A DNA stretch of 64,000 nt from Chlorella sorokiniana. Its lineage: Eukaryota > Chlorophyta > Trebouxiophyceae > Chlorellales > Chlorellaceae. Where the stretch lies: positions 1,302,001-1,366,000 of the forward strand of contig CP084608.1 of assembly GCA_025917655.1 (NCBI GenBank), in the 5' to 3' direction. Both the position numbers and the translations under genes were made by a program. Position 1 is the first letter of the stretch. The number at the start of each line of letters is the position of its first letter. Shown here one piece after another: positions 1 to 11,944 of the stretch. Below the pieces are notes generated by a model, which saw only the letters and a list, made by a program, of their open reading frames with translations, was not told where the DNA came from and searched no databases.

Positions 1-353
1 TCCTTAGAGATGTGGATTCGTCTGGTAGTGTGTCGTGCATTGCGGGACTGGAGCGGATATCACATGCATTGAACTGCCGACGCCAACCTCTTGCCGCCAC
101 CCACCTCTGCCGCCGTGGCCTCTGGCGCACGCAACATGATGGTCCCAATGTGGGCGGCAGCGCGAGTGCACTCGTCAGGATCAGCCAACGCATGCTAATT
201 AGCCCGAGTGGCGGTGCACCCTGCATGGGGCGAAACACCTGCCGCGGTACTTGGCCCCCGGGCGGTGTCGGAGGGACCCAGCCTTTCGTGCAATTTATTC
301 TCAGAGCGTCCGCATGTCGTTTTAGCACGTCGCTGGGGTTCCAAGCCCGCACG
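1..353. other. upstream region of lipase gene
   Basis: No conserved coding signal was recognised here. It lies directly upstream of the lipase start at 354 and would hold its promoter and 5' UTR. Overlapping open frames exist on both strands but none shows a family motif. Confidence 0.4.
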
Positions 354-3300
354 ATGCACCAGAGTGTGGGCCGACTTCAACGAAGTCTGCCGTTTTCTCC
401 TCAGCGCAATAGAACGACAGTAGGATTGCGTACCAAAGCGGTGCTGGCGCCAGCAGATCCCAAGCCGCCCCAGCCCAGCCGCCCGTCACCAGCGGCCCCT
501 CGAGGACTTTCGGCAGCCCTCATCTCCGTTTTCAGGGGCGGCCAGCGTACCACAGACGCAGAAAATGCAGCGCTTTCGTCCCTGGAGGAAGCAACAACCC
601 GCCGGGCCCAGGAGGTGAGCATTCTGTCAAACGCCAGCCCTCCAGCCCTCGTCCCTCCAACTCCCCTTCATACCTCCCCTATTCTGCTCCGCGTAACTTA
701 CTGAGGATCGATACACGGAATGCGGCTGCCGGGGCTGGTGCATAATGGCAGCGCCGGGGCAGAGGCGTACGCGGGGCCAGGGCCGCCGCTGAGTTGAAGG
801 CTCTTGTATCAGCGCGCAAGCATAGTGTTGCGCGCCTGTTCACAAGAATGGCAGTGATGTCACGCATGGGGGAACAGCATGACTGCCTGGAGGTTTGCTG
901 TGCCTGCCGCTCTGCCTGTTCTGACGTCGGTTGAGGCGGCCGCCGCCCGCAGGCAGACGCGATGGAGGAGCAGGAGAAGGCGGCAAAGCAGGGGGAGCCG
1001 CTGCCCGACATCCTGCCCTTCCTGCGGCCGGTGGGCGTGCTGGACATGCGCTTCGTGCGCCTGACGTCGTCCCTGTCGGCGTGGACCTACTACATGGACA
1101 AAGTCGACGTGAGCCCCAGGCCGCGTTGACGCTTGCTGCTGCCAGGACGGAGGGAAGGCAACATGCGGATGGCAGCTTTGGCGCTGTCCCTGATGGGCCA
1201 AAGCCGGGGCTGGCGTCTCGCTCTGAGGGGTGCCCAGCTACCTGCCTGAACGCCCTTCTCTGCCCCCGCCGCCCGCAGGCCAAGCGCCTGGCCCGCATGC
1301 ACAACCTCCGCCTCGTCTCCACCTCCAAGGTTTGCGACCTGCGGCTGAGGGAGCCGCGCGCCTCCCCGCCGACGCCGTGGAGTTTGGCGACGCCATGGCC
1401 GCCGATGTGGCGCTGGTGGCCGCCGCGCAGCAGGACATTGCCGCGGGGGCGGAGCGCGGCGGCTGGAGCCCCGCCATGCAGGCCATTGCGCGGGTGGCCC
1501 CCATGGCCCCCAGCAGCAGCGGCGGCAGCCTCGCCAGCCCGCCAAGCGTAGGCTTGGCGGCGGCCGTAACGGGCGAGCCGCCGGTGCCCGCAGAGGCCAT
1601 CCCAGGGGGCCTCGCTGACGACGCGCGCCGCCGCCGCCGCCGCCGCCCTCAGCGGTTGACCGCGTGGCGGCCAGCCTGTCCGCCGCAGCCTCCGCGGCCT
1701 CTGCAGCCGCTCACGGCATCTACACCGCAGCTGTGCCTTACGCTGGTGCGCTGCTGCTTGCTGCGCTCAGGCTGCAGTGGGCTGCTGTTGCTGCTGGCGT
1801 CTCCCCCTCTGAACATTCCTTTGCACCCCTGCCCACCGTCGCCACCGCCCCCTCACGGTGCAGGCCCCTTGGCCAACAACATCAACACCTTCACCGCCTC
1901 GGTCACCTCAGCCCTGCCCGTCCAGTCGGTGGCAGCGCAGCTGCAGTCGGCGGCGGCGGCGGGCCACTCGGGCGCCGTTGCCACCGTGGCCACAGTCAGC
2001 GCGGCGCTGGAATCCAGCCTTGGCCGCCCCCGCCTGCCCAAGGAGTGCCAGTCGCCCACAGAGTGGTTCATCGCCGACGACCCTGCCACACACACGCGCT
2101 ACTTCGTCATCCAGGTGGGTTGGGGGGTGGGGGGCCGCGCCGGGGCCAGGGCCTGCTGCTTGTTGGGGGGGCGCCTGGGAAAGCGCTGCGTGGTTTCTGC
2201 CAGATGCTTCGAGCGGCGTGCAGCGCAGGCTCGGCAGAGGCATTCCGACCCCCAGCCTTGCATGCTGCCCTCCCACTCCACCCAGGGCTCATATGCGTTG
2301 CCTCCTTACTTAACAACACACACCTCCCCCTCCCCCCTCCCACCCCGCTCGGCCTGCAGGGCAGCGACAACGTGGACCACTGGCGCGTCAACCTCACCTT
2401 TGACCCGGTGCCCTTTGAGGACGCGGCGCTGGGTGTGCGCGTGCACCGCGGCGTGTACGAGGCCGCCACCGCCCTCTACCACCGCTTCCTGCCCCTGGTG
2501 CAGGACCACCTGGCCTCGCACCCCTTTGCGCAGGTGGGGCTAGTGGGGGGATTGGAGGGTGTGGGAGTTGGGTGTTGTTGTTGGAGGGTGGGGCCAGGGG
2601 GTGCTGTTGCACGCATCCGTGGACGCCCCGGGGTGATAGCCGTCAAAGGTTGGCTGGCGTGGGCTCTGATTGCCTGCCAGCACATGCCCACGCCTCACTG
2701 CCCCGCTGCGCCCCAACACCCTCCAGATCTGCTTCACCGGCCACTCCCTGGGCGGCTCCTGGGCACCCTGCTCATGCTCATGTACGTGCGGCGCGGCGTG
2801 CTGCACCCCTCGGCCCTGCGCCCCGTCGTCACCTTTGGCGCACCCGCCGTCTTCTGCGAGGGCGGCGCGGGGCCTGCCCCTGCGACCCCCTCGGCAGCCA
2901 GGCCGCCGCCGCGACCGCCCCGGGCAGCGCCTGCGGCAGCGGCAGCGCTGCGCGGCAGCCCGGCGGCCTGCTGGCCGCGCTGGGCCTGCCGGAGCGTGCG
3001 GTGCGCAACGTGCTGATGGCTCGGGACATCGTGCCCCGTGCCTTTGCCTGCGACTACTCGCTGGTGGCCGACCTGCTGAAGCGCGTGTCAGACAGCTTCC
3101 GCGAACACCGCTGCCTCAACGGCACCCGCACGGTGCGCCGCTGCCTGCCTGCTGCTGTGCTGGCAGATGCCTTGTTGGAGGCTGGGCTGGGCCTGGGCTT
3201 GCGCTGCGTGTTTCTGTCTAGCCCCTCTGGGCGGCTCCAGCTGAGGTGCCCCACCACCGCCACACCCTGTGCTGCTCTCTTGACCCCCCCACCCCACCCC

Positions 3301-4185
3301 CCCCCCCCCGCAGCTCATGTTTGACTTCATCGGCCAGGTGTGGGTGCTGCAGCCCGAGGAGGAGGCCACCTACGTGGCGGGCGAGGGCTACCACCCGCTG
3401 CTGCCCCCGGCCCCGGCCTGTACCTGGTGCGGGAGCCCACGCCCCTCACCGCCGCCGCGGGTAAGCCACCTGCGGCTTCTCCTGCTGCCCGAGGCTGGAG
3501 GGTGGGGAGGGGGCCTTGTGCACAGCAGCAGCGTGGGTCCATGTGTGCTTGGCATGCTGCCGGTGCGGGGACATCCACCGCTAGGTTGTAAGTCCATTGC
3601 GGCGCTTGGGCCGAAGCGCGCCCCTGCCTGGACCTGCCTCACCCCTCCCTCCCCTCCCCCTCTATCGCAGCGATCCTAAAGCGCGACGCTGGTTTTGTGC
3701 GCCAGACGGTGCAGCAGGCGGTGACCAGCCTGGGTGGCGGCGGCAGGGCGGCTGCAGCCGCCGCTGTGGCCGACGAGGCGCCGCCGGCGAGGCGCGCTGT
3801 GAGCAGCTCGCGCGAGGCTGTGTGGGAGCTGATGAATTGCCCCCACCCGCTGGACATACTGGCTGACAAGAACGCGTACGGCGACCGCGGCTCCATCTCG
3901 CGCTACCACAACCCCGACAACTACACGCGCGCGCTGCGCAGCGTGCAGAACGCGCGCGCCAACCTGCGCCGCCTGCTGGCCCGCTCGGCCTCCAGCCTGG
4001 GCAGGACCTACCTCGTGCCCACGGTGGACCCGGCGCAGCAGTGGGCCGCGGCAGCCCCGCCCCCGCCCGCAGAGACGCCCGCGCCCGAGCCGCGCCGCCC
4101 CCTGCATGGCGGCAAGCAGCTGCTGCGCATGCCGCGGCGCGGCAGCAACGACAACCTGGGCAGCAACAGCCCCCAGCCGGCGTGA
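354..4185 (+). CDS. PLIP-like class 3 lipase (plastid phospholipase A1 family)
   Basis: This is a lipase of the class 3 alpha/beta-hydrolase fold, closest in layout to plant PLIP enzymes, which cut acyl chains from plastid glycerolipids. The N-terminus from ATG 354 is rich in Arg, Ser and Pro with few acids, like a transit peptide. The nucleophile elbow GHSLGG is at about 2740-2757. It is followed by MLMYVRRG, VTFGAPAVFCEG, the PLIP-typical DIVPRAFACDY (about 3027-3060), FREHRCLNG and VWVLQPEEEATYV (3343-3380). The tail holds SISRYHNPDNYTRAL (3893-3938), and the stop is TGA 4183-4185. Supported exons are 354-614, 953-1108, 1279 to about 1745, 1864-2114, 2360-2533, 2727 onward, and 3314 onward. 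Family-consistent reading needs one-base frame changes near 1370, 1640, 2758 (just after the catalytic Ser), 2870 and 3410, mostly at G/C runs. Function is inferred from the family; plastid location is inferred from the N-terminus. Confidence 0.85.
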
Positions 4186-5414
4186 AAGCGTGCTGGCTTT
4201 CTTTGGTTGAGAGCGCCCGCGCCGCGCTCGCGCGCGCGCCCCCGCCCCTCCCCCACCCACCCACCCACCCACCCACCACCACCACCACCACCACACACAC
4301 ACACACACACATGCTTTGTGAAGCACTGGTCAATGCACCCGAGTGATGTCCTTCCCTGAGAGCCTGCTTCCCTTCTCAATGAGAGCTGCCCAGCACAGCG
4401 CACCCCTCTGCACCCATGTCCCCGTGTCCTCCAATGATATTTCCTTTCACCCTTCCTTTGATGCGCGCAAGCGCATGCCCCCATACTCCTGGCTGGCCCC
4501 CAGCTCAGCATCCTCTTCCACCTTCACACCTCGTAGATCCCGCCGCCTCCCCTGAAGGGCAGGCAGCTGTCGCACTGCACCTGCACCTGGCGCATCCCGC
4601 CCCAGCTGGACGCCCTGGGCCTGTTCTTTCTTCGCATCCCCGCCGCACGTCCCGTGGCCTCCTGTACTGAAGTACCTCTGTTTTGTCCTGTGGATAACTG
4701 CCCGCCACGCCTCCTGCGAGCTGCCCACCCTGCGCCCATGCTGGGTGGTGCTCCCCTCCCTCCTGCCCCGTGTGCCCCGAAAACCATCTTCTCATTCAAT
4801 GCTATGTTCTCTTCCCGCCATACCCGCATGTTCCCTTAGGGTGTCGCAGCTCGCCACTGGCCTTCCCGTATAGCTCGTGCAGCTGTGTGCCCCTGATGCC
4901 TCCATGTACCATACACCCACCCATGGATCCGCCCGTCTTCTTTGTGTACCGTGCATTTGAAGAAATAGACAGTGATTGTCCCAAACGACCGTCCTGGTGC
5001 CCGTGTCTTGTCTCGTGTCCCGCCAAGCAACCACCCTTCTCGCGCCCCTGCCCTCTTTTTGGGCCCGGAGAGGCCTCTGTCGTTGCTAGCCCAAACACTG
5101 GCCCCATTTCATGAAAATGCCATTGAGATTGGATGAGATGAGTTTGCAGTTTGATCATGCACAGCCATGGGCTCACGCCTGTAAATGAGATCTGTTTTGT
5201 CAGCATTGGGAAGTCGGGCTGTGGCTGGTTGATGCAAGCTGCCTCAGGCTGCTGGGGCCTGCTCAGCAGTTGCATCAACCAGGAGGAGATATGTTGGAAG
5301 GAGAGGCAGGAGGCTAAAGGCAGCTACTGGACAAGCGGGGAGCGCAGCATGCTGTGCAGGCAGGCCATACGAGCGATGAAGAGGAACAGCCGAAGCACAC
5401 CCTTGAAGGCAGCC
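4186..5414. other. 3' region between convergent lipase and B3-like genes
   Basis: This 1.2 kb stretch separates two convergent genes. It starts with a CCCA/CAC/CA simple repeat and is clearly less GC-rich than the exons, as expected for 3' UTR and spacer. A TGTAA at 5180-5184 could be a distant poly(A) signal of the lipase. No gene was recognised. Confidence 0.4.
4251..4310. repeat. compound microsatellite (CCCA)n-(CAC)n-(CA)n
   Basis: A simple-sequence tract grades from CCCA units through CAC units into CA units. It begins about 65 bases after the lipase stop codon, so it should lie in the 3' UTR. It explains His/Thr and Thr/Pro-rich spurious frames here. Confidence 0.95.
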
Positions 5415-7725
5415 TCAGATCCACACCTCCACGGCCTCCTCCTCCGCTGTGGACCGACCATCCTGCGGGGTGGCAGGCGCCGGTGTGGTGCGCAGGACCT
5501 GCCCCGGGTCTACTCTCGGGCGGCTGGCGCCCGCGCTGCTCCCTGTCTCGCCCCGCTGCCGCTTCCTGCCCGCCACGCCGCTGCCCGTGCCGCCACTTGG
5601 TGCAGGGCTGCCCGTGGGGCTGCCGCTGTGGGCGTAGAACCGCTGCGCTGCCGGCGAGCCAGCGGGCCAGACCTGGCACGAAACGCGGCAGGGGCCCAGC
5701 ACCTTGAGCGCCAGCACATGACCCTCCTTGACCTGTCGGGGGTGCGGCAAGCTTTCAGGGCGCCGCCCAACAGGGTTGCCAGTGCAAGGGGCACAGCTGC
5801 CTGGCAGGCGGGCCCACCTGCCGTGCCTTGAGGAAGCTGCTGGGGAGGTACAGCATGGTGCGCTGCTGACCCCTGTTCCTGGTGTTGCTGATGGTCCACT
5901 CATAGGCAGAGGGTCCTCCGTTGCCGGCCCCAGCAGCCACCTCCACATGGATGGTAGAGCGCGCGTTGCTGCTGCCCAAGGGGAACCCCGCCTTGCACAC
6001 CCAAACTGCGCGCAGGGCGGACATGGCTGTGCCGGGGGCAGGAACAACAGCTGCTGCCCCAACTACATGAAGGGGAGGGAAGCGGGGTGTTGAACCTATG
6101 TGCACCAGGCAGCGGGCCCCACCTGGCACGCAGATGCGGCACTCTCGCAGGACGTGATGTGCGACAGGGACGGCGTACTGCCGGCTGCCCGCAGGGAACT
6201 CCAGCCAACGGCGGCCGGTCTGCTGCGGCTGGCAGCCCTCCCCCGCTGCCGCCCCTTCCCTCACACCCTTGGCTTGCAAGTTGCGTGCCATCCCACGCTC
6301 CTCCTCCTCGCTGCTGCTGCTCTCCTCATCACTGCTGGTGAAATAGGTGCTGTCGCCTTGCTCATCGCTGGTGCTCTCGAGCCCATCACCGCTGCTGCCA
6401 TCGCTGCCGCCGCCATCTTCGAACCTGCTGTCGCTGAAACCGCCCTCGTCGCTGCTGCTGTCGCTGAAATCGCCCCTCGTCGCTGTGGCGGCCCTTGAGC
6501 GCATCCCCGACGCCGCCGGGGTGCGGCTTGCTGCCCGTACCCCCCGCCAGGTCCCCTGCCTGCGCCGCGAGCAGAGCAGCCTGCCTGCCCCGGGCAGGTG
6601 CTGCAGCTGCCCGTACCTGCTCCGAACCTGCCTTCAAGACCCGCAGGGCAACACAATTGGCCTCCACCGGCCGCAGCGCCAGCATGTCGCCCTCAGCCAG
6701 CTGCAATCAGGGGCAAGCAGCAGGGCATGAGCCGCGGCATGGCAGGGGCTGTCCGGCGGGGCAGCCGGCTCGGGCAGCACGCTGTGGCAGGAACGCCAGG
6801 CGGCAGTGCAAACGTCGCTTGCCTTGTGCTCCTGGATGAACAGCGGGGGCAGCCTGAGATCAACTTCCAGGCGCTCATTGCGGTTGGCGCGCTTGCGTGC
6901 GTACGTAGCAAGCGCCCAGCGGGACGCAACGGTGCCACGGGAGTCCCCTCCGCCTGTGGTGGCGCCGTGCGCTGCCGCATGGTGCTGCACGGAGATGTCG
7001 CCTGAGATGGCAGTGATGCCCAGCGCTTCAGCGCGGATCCAGGCTGCAGCGGGGGACGACAGGAGGCGTGCGTCCAGATCGACAGAGCGCCAGCAAACGG
7101 AGGAAGAAGGGCAGGCAGGGGGAAAACCAAATCAGCTGAGGTCACCTGGGAGGTAGAGCCGCCGACTGGAGAGGTTGCGCAGGGTCAGGGCATGCACCCA
7201 CTGCCCGCTGCCGCTGGGCCACTCGAGCCAGTGCCTCGGCTCCGCAGACCGCCGTCGCTGGACCGAAGCCGGCTGCCGCCGCTCCTGCCGTCCCTGCTGA
7301 TGCTGCTGCTGTTGCGGCGGGTTTCCCGGGTGTGTTGCCCCCACTGGCTCCGACGCTGCCCCCCCCGCGCGTGTGCCGCGGAATGGCGTCGGGCGCCTGC
7401 AGGAAGTCGGCAGCCACGCCGCCCGCCAGCAGGCTGGCCACCTCCAGCGGCGGCAGCGTAGCCAGGCAGCTCCAGGTGGGGTGCTGGGCGTAGAAGGATG
7501 GGGGCGATGCAGCGCAAAGGCCTGCATCTGCTGCAAAGACTTGCCCAGCTCCAGCCCCAAACGCAGCTTGCAAACATCCCAGGCCGCCTCCGCGACCGAG
7601 CGGCTGGGGTGCTCACGGCCCAGTGGCTGTGGCTGGCCGCGCACCATAAGCAGCGGTCGCCACAGACCCGCTGATGTTTGCAAGATCACATCTGTGCTGG
7701 GCCGCTTGGCTGGTGGTGCCGCCAT
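5415..7725 (-). CDS. putative nuclear DNA-binding protein with duplicated B3-like module
   Basis: The likely start is the ATG at 7725-7723; the stop is at 5417-5415. The protein contains two copies of the same two-part module. Part one is WLEWPSGSGQWV (about 7225-7190) and, in copy two, WLEFPAGSRQYAV (about 6215-6175). Part two is LPPLFIQEH joined by splicing to LAEGDMLALRP, and in copy two LPSSFLKAR joined to VKEGHVLALKV. The pattern LPxxF followed by LxEGDxL resembles the start of a plant REM-type B3 DNA-binding domain. An acidic Ser/Asp/Glu linker (about 6480-6300) separates the copies and an RKRQR nuclear-localisation-like motif is near the C-terminus. The N-terminal part (GLWRPLLMVRG to AAWDVCKLRLG) faintly recalls an AP2 domain. 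The intron at 6822-6701 appears to be GC-AG. One frame change is needed at the G run near 6473. A role in transcription is an inference; B3 assignment is tentative. Confidence 0.45.
6701..6822 (-). other. GC-AG intron in B3-like gene
   Basis: On the minus strand the exon ends in AAG and is followed by GCAAGC, a classic GC-type donor; the acceptor is TTGCAG before CTGGCTGAGG. Removing these 122 bases joins LPPLFIQEHK to LAEGDML in frame. The second copy of the module has the same join, which supports the splice. Confidence 0.65.
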
Positions 7726-8272
7726 TGCGAGTGCCGCAACGCAACGGCGCGCCGCCGCCAGCCGCGCCTTAGTCAAGCGGGTGTCCCCCGGCTCCTGATG
7801 CAAGCGGGTGTCCCCGGCTCCGCGCAACTGCCGTGCAAAGGCGCAAGAATGCCCCTGCTTCAGCTCCCGAAGGTGCGTCCGCGCCGAGATCACTTCTTGG
7901 ACAATCAGAAGCAGGCAAGGTCACGCCTTCTGTTCTGGTCTGTTAATATGCGATAAATGACTCCCGACTGCGCTAAAGAGCGAGCCTAGAGAAGGTGAGC
8001 CAGAGAGCCGGGCTTGTCGGGAACAAGAGGAATGGTGTCTCTATGCACAATGCAGGACAAGACACACGATCCAGCGACACTGTAGCGCAGAGAATTGTGT
8101 TGATGGTTAGACATTATGCTGGGCCAGCTTGGCTCGCAGCGGCGTTGCCATTTGACTTGGTGGTGCTTTGCATTCATCTTCGGCTGAACATCTTAACAAG
8201 GAGTCTAGCAGGGGCACAGCTCACAGCAGTAGCCAAAATCGCTGTCATCAGCCTCCTGCAACCCCGCTGAGC
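7726..8272. other. spacer between two minus-strand genes
   Basis: This region lies between the end of the DnaJ-like gene and the start of the B3-like gene, both on the minus strand. It should hold the promoter of the B3-like gene and the 3' UTR of the DnaJ gene. Base composition drops towards AT around 7920-8270. No conserved coding segment was seen. Confidence 0.4.
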
Positions 8273-11200
8273 CTAAGTCGTTGCCGGGAGGGCTGCCCAC
8301 TCCGCCGCCGCCACCAGCGCCTCCCGCCCGGGGGCCGCAAGCATCTCGGCAATGCCACTGACAGGGTTGGCAAGCCAGCAGCCCCCAGCCAAGACCCCCA
8401 CACCAACCAGCCCTGTGCTGCCGCGCAGGTGCGGCTGCGACTGCAGCGCCCGGTGCAGGGCAGCCCACCCGTGGGTGCCGCCGCCAGCCCGCACAACGTA
8501 CCACGGCAGCACTGGCGGGGCTGGGCTGTGCCCCTGGGAGCCCCTGGGAGCCTGCCCCAGCAGGGCGCAGGCCTGCCCTATGCCCACCAGGAGGCAGCCC
8601 GCCCAGAAGCGCTGCCAGAGGAGCTCCAGCAGGCCTGCCTCGCCCAGCCGCTGCCGGGCAGCAGCCACCGCCTGCTCCTCCGCAACCGCCGCCCCCTTGC
8701 CGCCACTGCTTGCGCCTGCTGCCACGCCAGACGCCTTGTCAGCTCCGGGGTGCCTGTCGCTGTGGGGCACCAGTCGAGGATCAGAACGTCCACCGTGCTG
8801 AGCTGCAGCCACTCATCGTCCAGCACAGCGCAGCTCAGCAGGGAGCTGGCGCACAGCCCTGGCACCCTCCTCCGCAGCACGCGCAGCAGCGTGGCAGCAG
8901 CAGCGCTGCACGCCGGTACCGCAGCCTGCCCAGCGGCGTTCTCGTCCTCGGAGGCGACCATCAAGCACACCGCCTTGGGCCTCCGCCTGCCGGGCTGCAC
9001 GGCACCAGCGCTGCTGCCACCTGTGCGGGAGGAGCTGCTGCCCTGGCTGGCAACACCAGCCGAGCTGCGCCTGCTGCTTCCGGCCTCGCTGCTGCCGCCC
9101 CCGCTGCCGCCCAGGCTGCTGCACGCGTCCTGCCAGCTGCCTCCCCCGCAGCTGCTGCTGCTGCTGCAGGCGGAACCCGCCGCCTCTGCCGCCATCTCTG
9201 CCGCCTCAAAGCGGTGGCACAACATGCCAGCCACACTGCCAGCCGCCAGCGCAGCCGCCACGACGTCGTCAGAGCAGCCCAGCAGGTGGACAGGGCGGGG
9301 CTGTAGGCAAGACGTCACCGCCGCGTCCTCCAGTGCCACGGCGGGGTATCGCAGCTGGACCCGCAGGCAGCCGGCAGGCTGGCCCCAAGGGTCGGCTGCA
9401 GGCATGACAAGCCAGGCAAGGGGTTATACGACGGTGTGTGTGTGGGGGGGGTCAGTGGGGGTGGCATTCGAAGCTGCACCAGCGCTGCTCTCCACCCTTG
9501 CCCCGACCCCATCCCACCCAACCAGCCCCACCGCCACCAGCCCACCAGCATCGTAGAGGCCCAGGCCCGGCAGCTCAGCCTGCCACACGTCGCCGGCGCC
9601 GCCATTGACCAGCGCCTCCCTGTAGAACAAACACAGCTCAGGCGGCAATGCAGCCACCAGGCCACCTGCGTTCGTTGCTAAAGGCTTGCAAGGGGCAGGT
9701 GGCGCATGCATGCATGCAAGCAGGGGCGCCTGCAGTGCCCAGCACGCACCTCAGCGCGGAGCCAGCCAGCATGCGGCGCTTGCCCGTCAGGCTGGCCACC
9801 TCCACTGCGAACAGCAGCTCGCCGCGGGGCACCGCCCCGCAAACATCTCCAGATCCTTGGGCCCTGCAGCAGGCGGTGGGGCGACCCAACGCAAAGGTGT
9901 TGGGGCAACCAACTGTGAGCGAGCAGCCGCGGCGCACCAAAGCATGATTTGGCCAAGCAGCCAGCTTGCCCAGGGAAGTTCCTTTGCTGTGTAAAGGCCA
10001 CCCTATCAGGCAGCCTTCCCCTGCCCCCGCCCACCTGACCGCCGGAAGACGGGGTGGGGCTTGGCGCGCAGCACCAGCACCAGGTCGCCGGGCAGCGTGT
10101 CGGCAGCCTCCTCCCCGTCGCCCTCAAACACCAGGCGGTCGCCCTCCCGGGAGCCACGCCTGCCAGGGGGTCGGCACCAGCGCGAGCGAGTGAGTGCGGT
10201 GTGCCCGCCGTCCATGCAGAGGGCGCTTGCAGCTGCAAGCCTTTTCGTGGGGGTGGAGGCTGGCCAGGCACAGGCATGTGGAACGTGCCCTGTTCAATGT
10301 GCCGCGAGTGAGCACTTGTATGTAAACCATCATGGGCTGGTAAGCTCCTTCCGTGTGCCTCGACTTGCCTGATGATGGCGTGGATGTTTTTGGTGGAGAG
10401 AAAGGCGGCGCCATCGGGCGCACCCGCCGCCGCTCAACCGCCACGGTCTTTGCGCAGCCGGCGTTAAGCTTTGCCAGGGACACAAACACCTGCAGAGATG
10501 GATGCAGAAGGTGTGCCCCGGGTGAGTTTAGGGTCTTTTCACCACATCGCCGGCTGGCGTGACGTTGCCTGCCTGCCCTTCTGTCGGGTCCAGAGTTCGG
10601 GGCTGCTCGCTCCCAACACAAATGTAGGAGGCGTGGCTCTTGGTCCCAGCCATGCTGAGGCTCGTCCCTCACCTCCTTCTCCAGCGGGGCGTGCTTCACG
10701 GCCTTGGCACCCATGCGGCGCAGCCGCGACAGCTCGGGCGACGCCGCTGCGCATCATCGCCGCCTCCTCTGGTGACAGCGCTGGCAGGCCGCGCCCGGGT
10801 TGGTGCCCTGCGACGGCCAGCGGCGGTGCTGAGCGCAGCGTGTGCTGACCCTCGGCTGGGCGGCGTTGCGCACACGCGCTGCCTGAAACCAGGGACTCGT
10901 GTTGCATCACAGCAGTTGCGACGCCCAGCCTGGGCATGCGCAATGCGACAGGGCAGGGTTTTTGTTGAGAAACACGGCCCTCTTCCCTTTCCCCACCATG
11001 TAGTCCCTGCACTTGTCGTACACGCGCCGCTGCTCCTCATCCGACAGCACGTCAAACGCCTCCACAACCTGCGAACAGCACGGAACCACCACATCCTCTC
11101 TGCTGCACCAGGATGGGAAGCGGTGGGAGGAAGGCGCGAGGGGCAGCACTTGCCAGCGAGCGTGTGCCACATGCGGCAGCCCCTGCTTGCCTGCTTGAAC

Positions 11201-11944
11201 TTGTCCTGGATGGCGGCGCGCTGCTCCTCCCCCTCGGAGCTGTACTTGTCGGGGTGGAGCAGCAGGGCCAGCCGCTTGAAGGCGCGCCGCACCTCGGCCG
11301 CCGACGCGCTCCTGCAGGCAGGCAGAGCGGCTCTTGGAGCGGCGCGGGAAGCGGCGCGTTGATGGGCAGAAGTTTGTGCTGGCGTCCGGGAGGCGCAAAG
11401 CCTTGCAGGGACCGGATCGTGTGCATGGGGAGCATGCTTCATGGGGCGGCAGGAGGCTGCTGCCGGAACGCACCGGGGTATTTCAAGCAGCCCGTAGTAA
11501 TCCCGGGTGGGGTCGAACCGCCTCTCCAAAGCAGCCGCCTCCAGGCTTTCGGCCCGCCCTTTTGCCTGGGCCAGGCGCGCCGCACGCGCCGCCTCTGCTC
11601 GCTCCTCGGGGTCCTGTACGCGTCGCCCTCGCGGCAGCGGCGCTCGGCCTCGCGCGCCTCCTCCGCCACCCTGCAGTCGAGGATGGCCACGGCGCAACAC
11701 ATGCAGCAAGCTTGGAGCAAGGCAGAAGCTTCAGTATTGCGTGTTTTAGCTCAGCCCAACGTCGACAACCGCACTGCTGCACTCACCGCTGCTGCTCTGC
11801 CTTGTCTCTCATCTCCGCCATGAGGCGGGCCAAGGCGGCGGGGTCTGTGACTCGCAGAGGCCCGCCCCGCCCCGCTGCCATCCTCCGCCGGTTGATCTCC
11901 TCATTGCGCTCCGCTATTGCGCCACTTGAAGCCTGGCTGCGCAT
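8273..11944 (-). CDS. DnaJ/HSP40 co-chaperone with novel C-terminal extension
   Basis: A J-domain protein that should stimulate HSP70 ATPase. The probable start is ATG 11944-11942 and exon 1 is 11944-11787. The J domain reads DYYGLLEIPRSASAAEVRRA, then FKRLALLLHPDKYSS with the HPD motif near 11255, then VVEAFDVLSDEEQRRVYDKC. Client-binding domain I is seen as LNAGCAKTVAVERRR (about 10470-10425) and EGDRLVFEGDGEEA with LPGDLVLVLRAKPHPVFRR (about 10150-10040). Domain II gives LLFAVEVASLTGKRRMLAG, then WQAELPGLGLYDAG and GCLRVQLRYPAVAL. No zinc-finger CxxCxGxG repeat was seen, so it is type II/III-like. The frame continues without a break for roughly 350 residues past domain II (9330-8273), including a Ser/Gly-rich stretch, CLMVASEDENAAG, STVDVLILDWCP, a hydrophobic segment WAGCLLVGIGQACALLG and GGGTHGWAALHRAL. 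That extension is not recognised. A frame change is needed near 11630. Confidence 0.82.

Noticed and set aside
8273-9400. C-terminal DnaJ extension as a separate gene
   Set aside because: The exon carrying the end of DnaJ domain II continues in the same frame into the extension with no start, stop or splice signal between.
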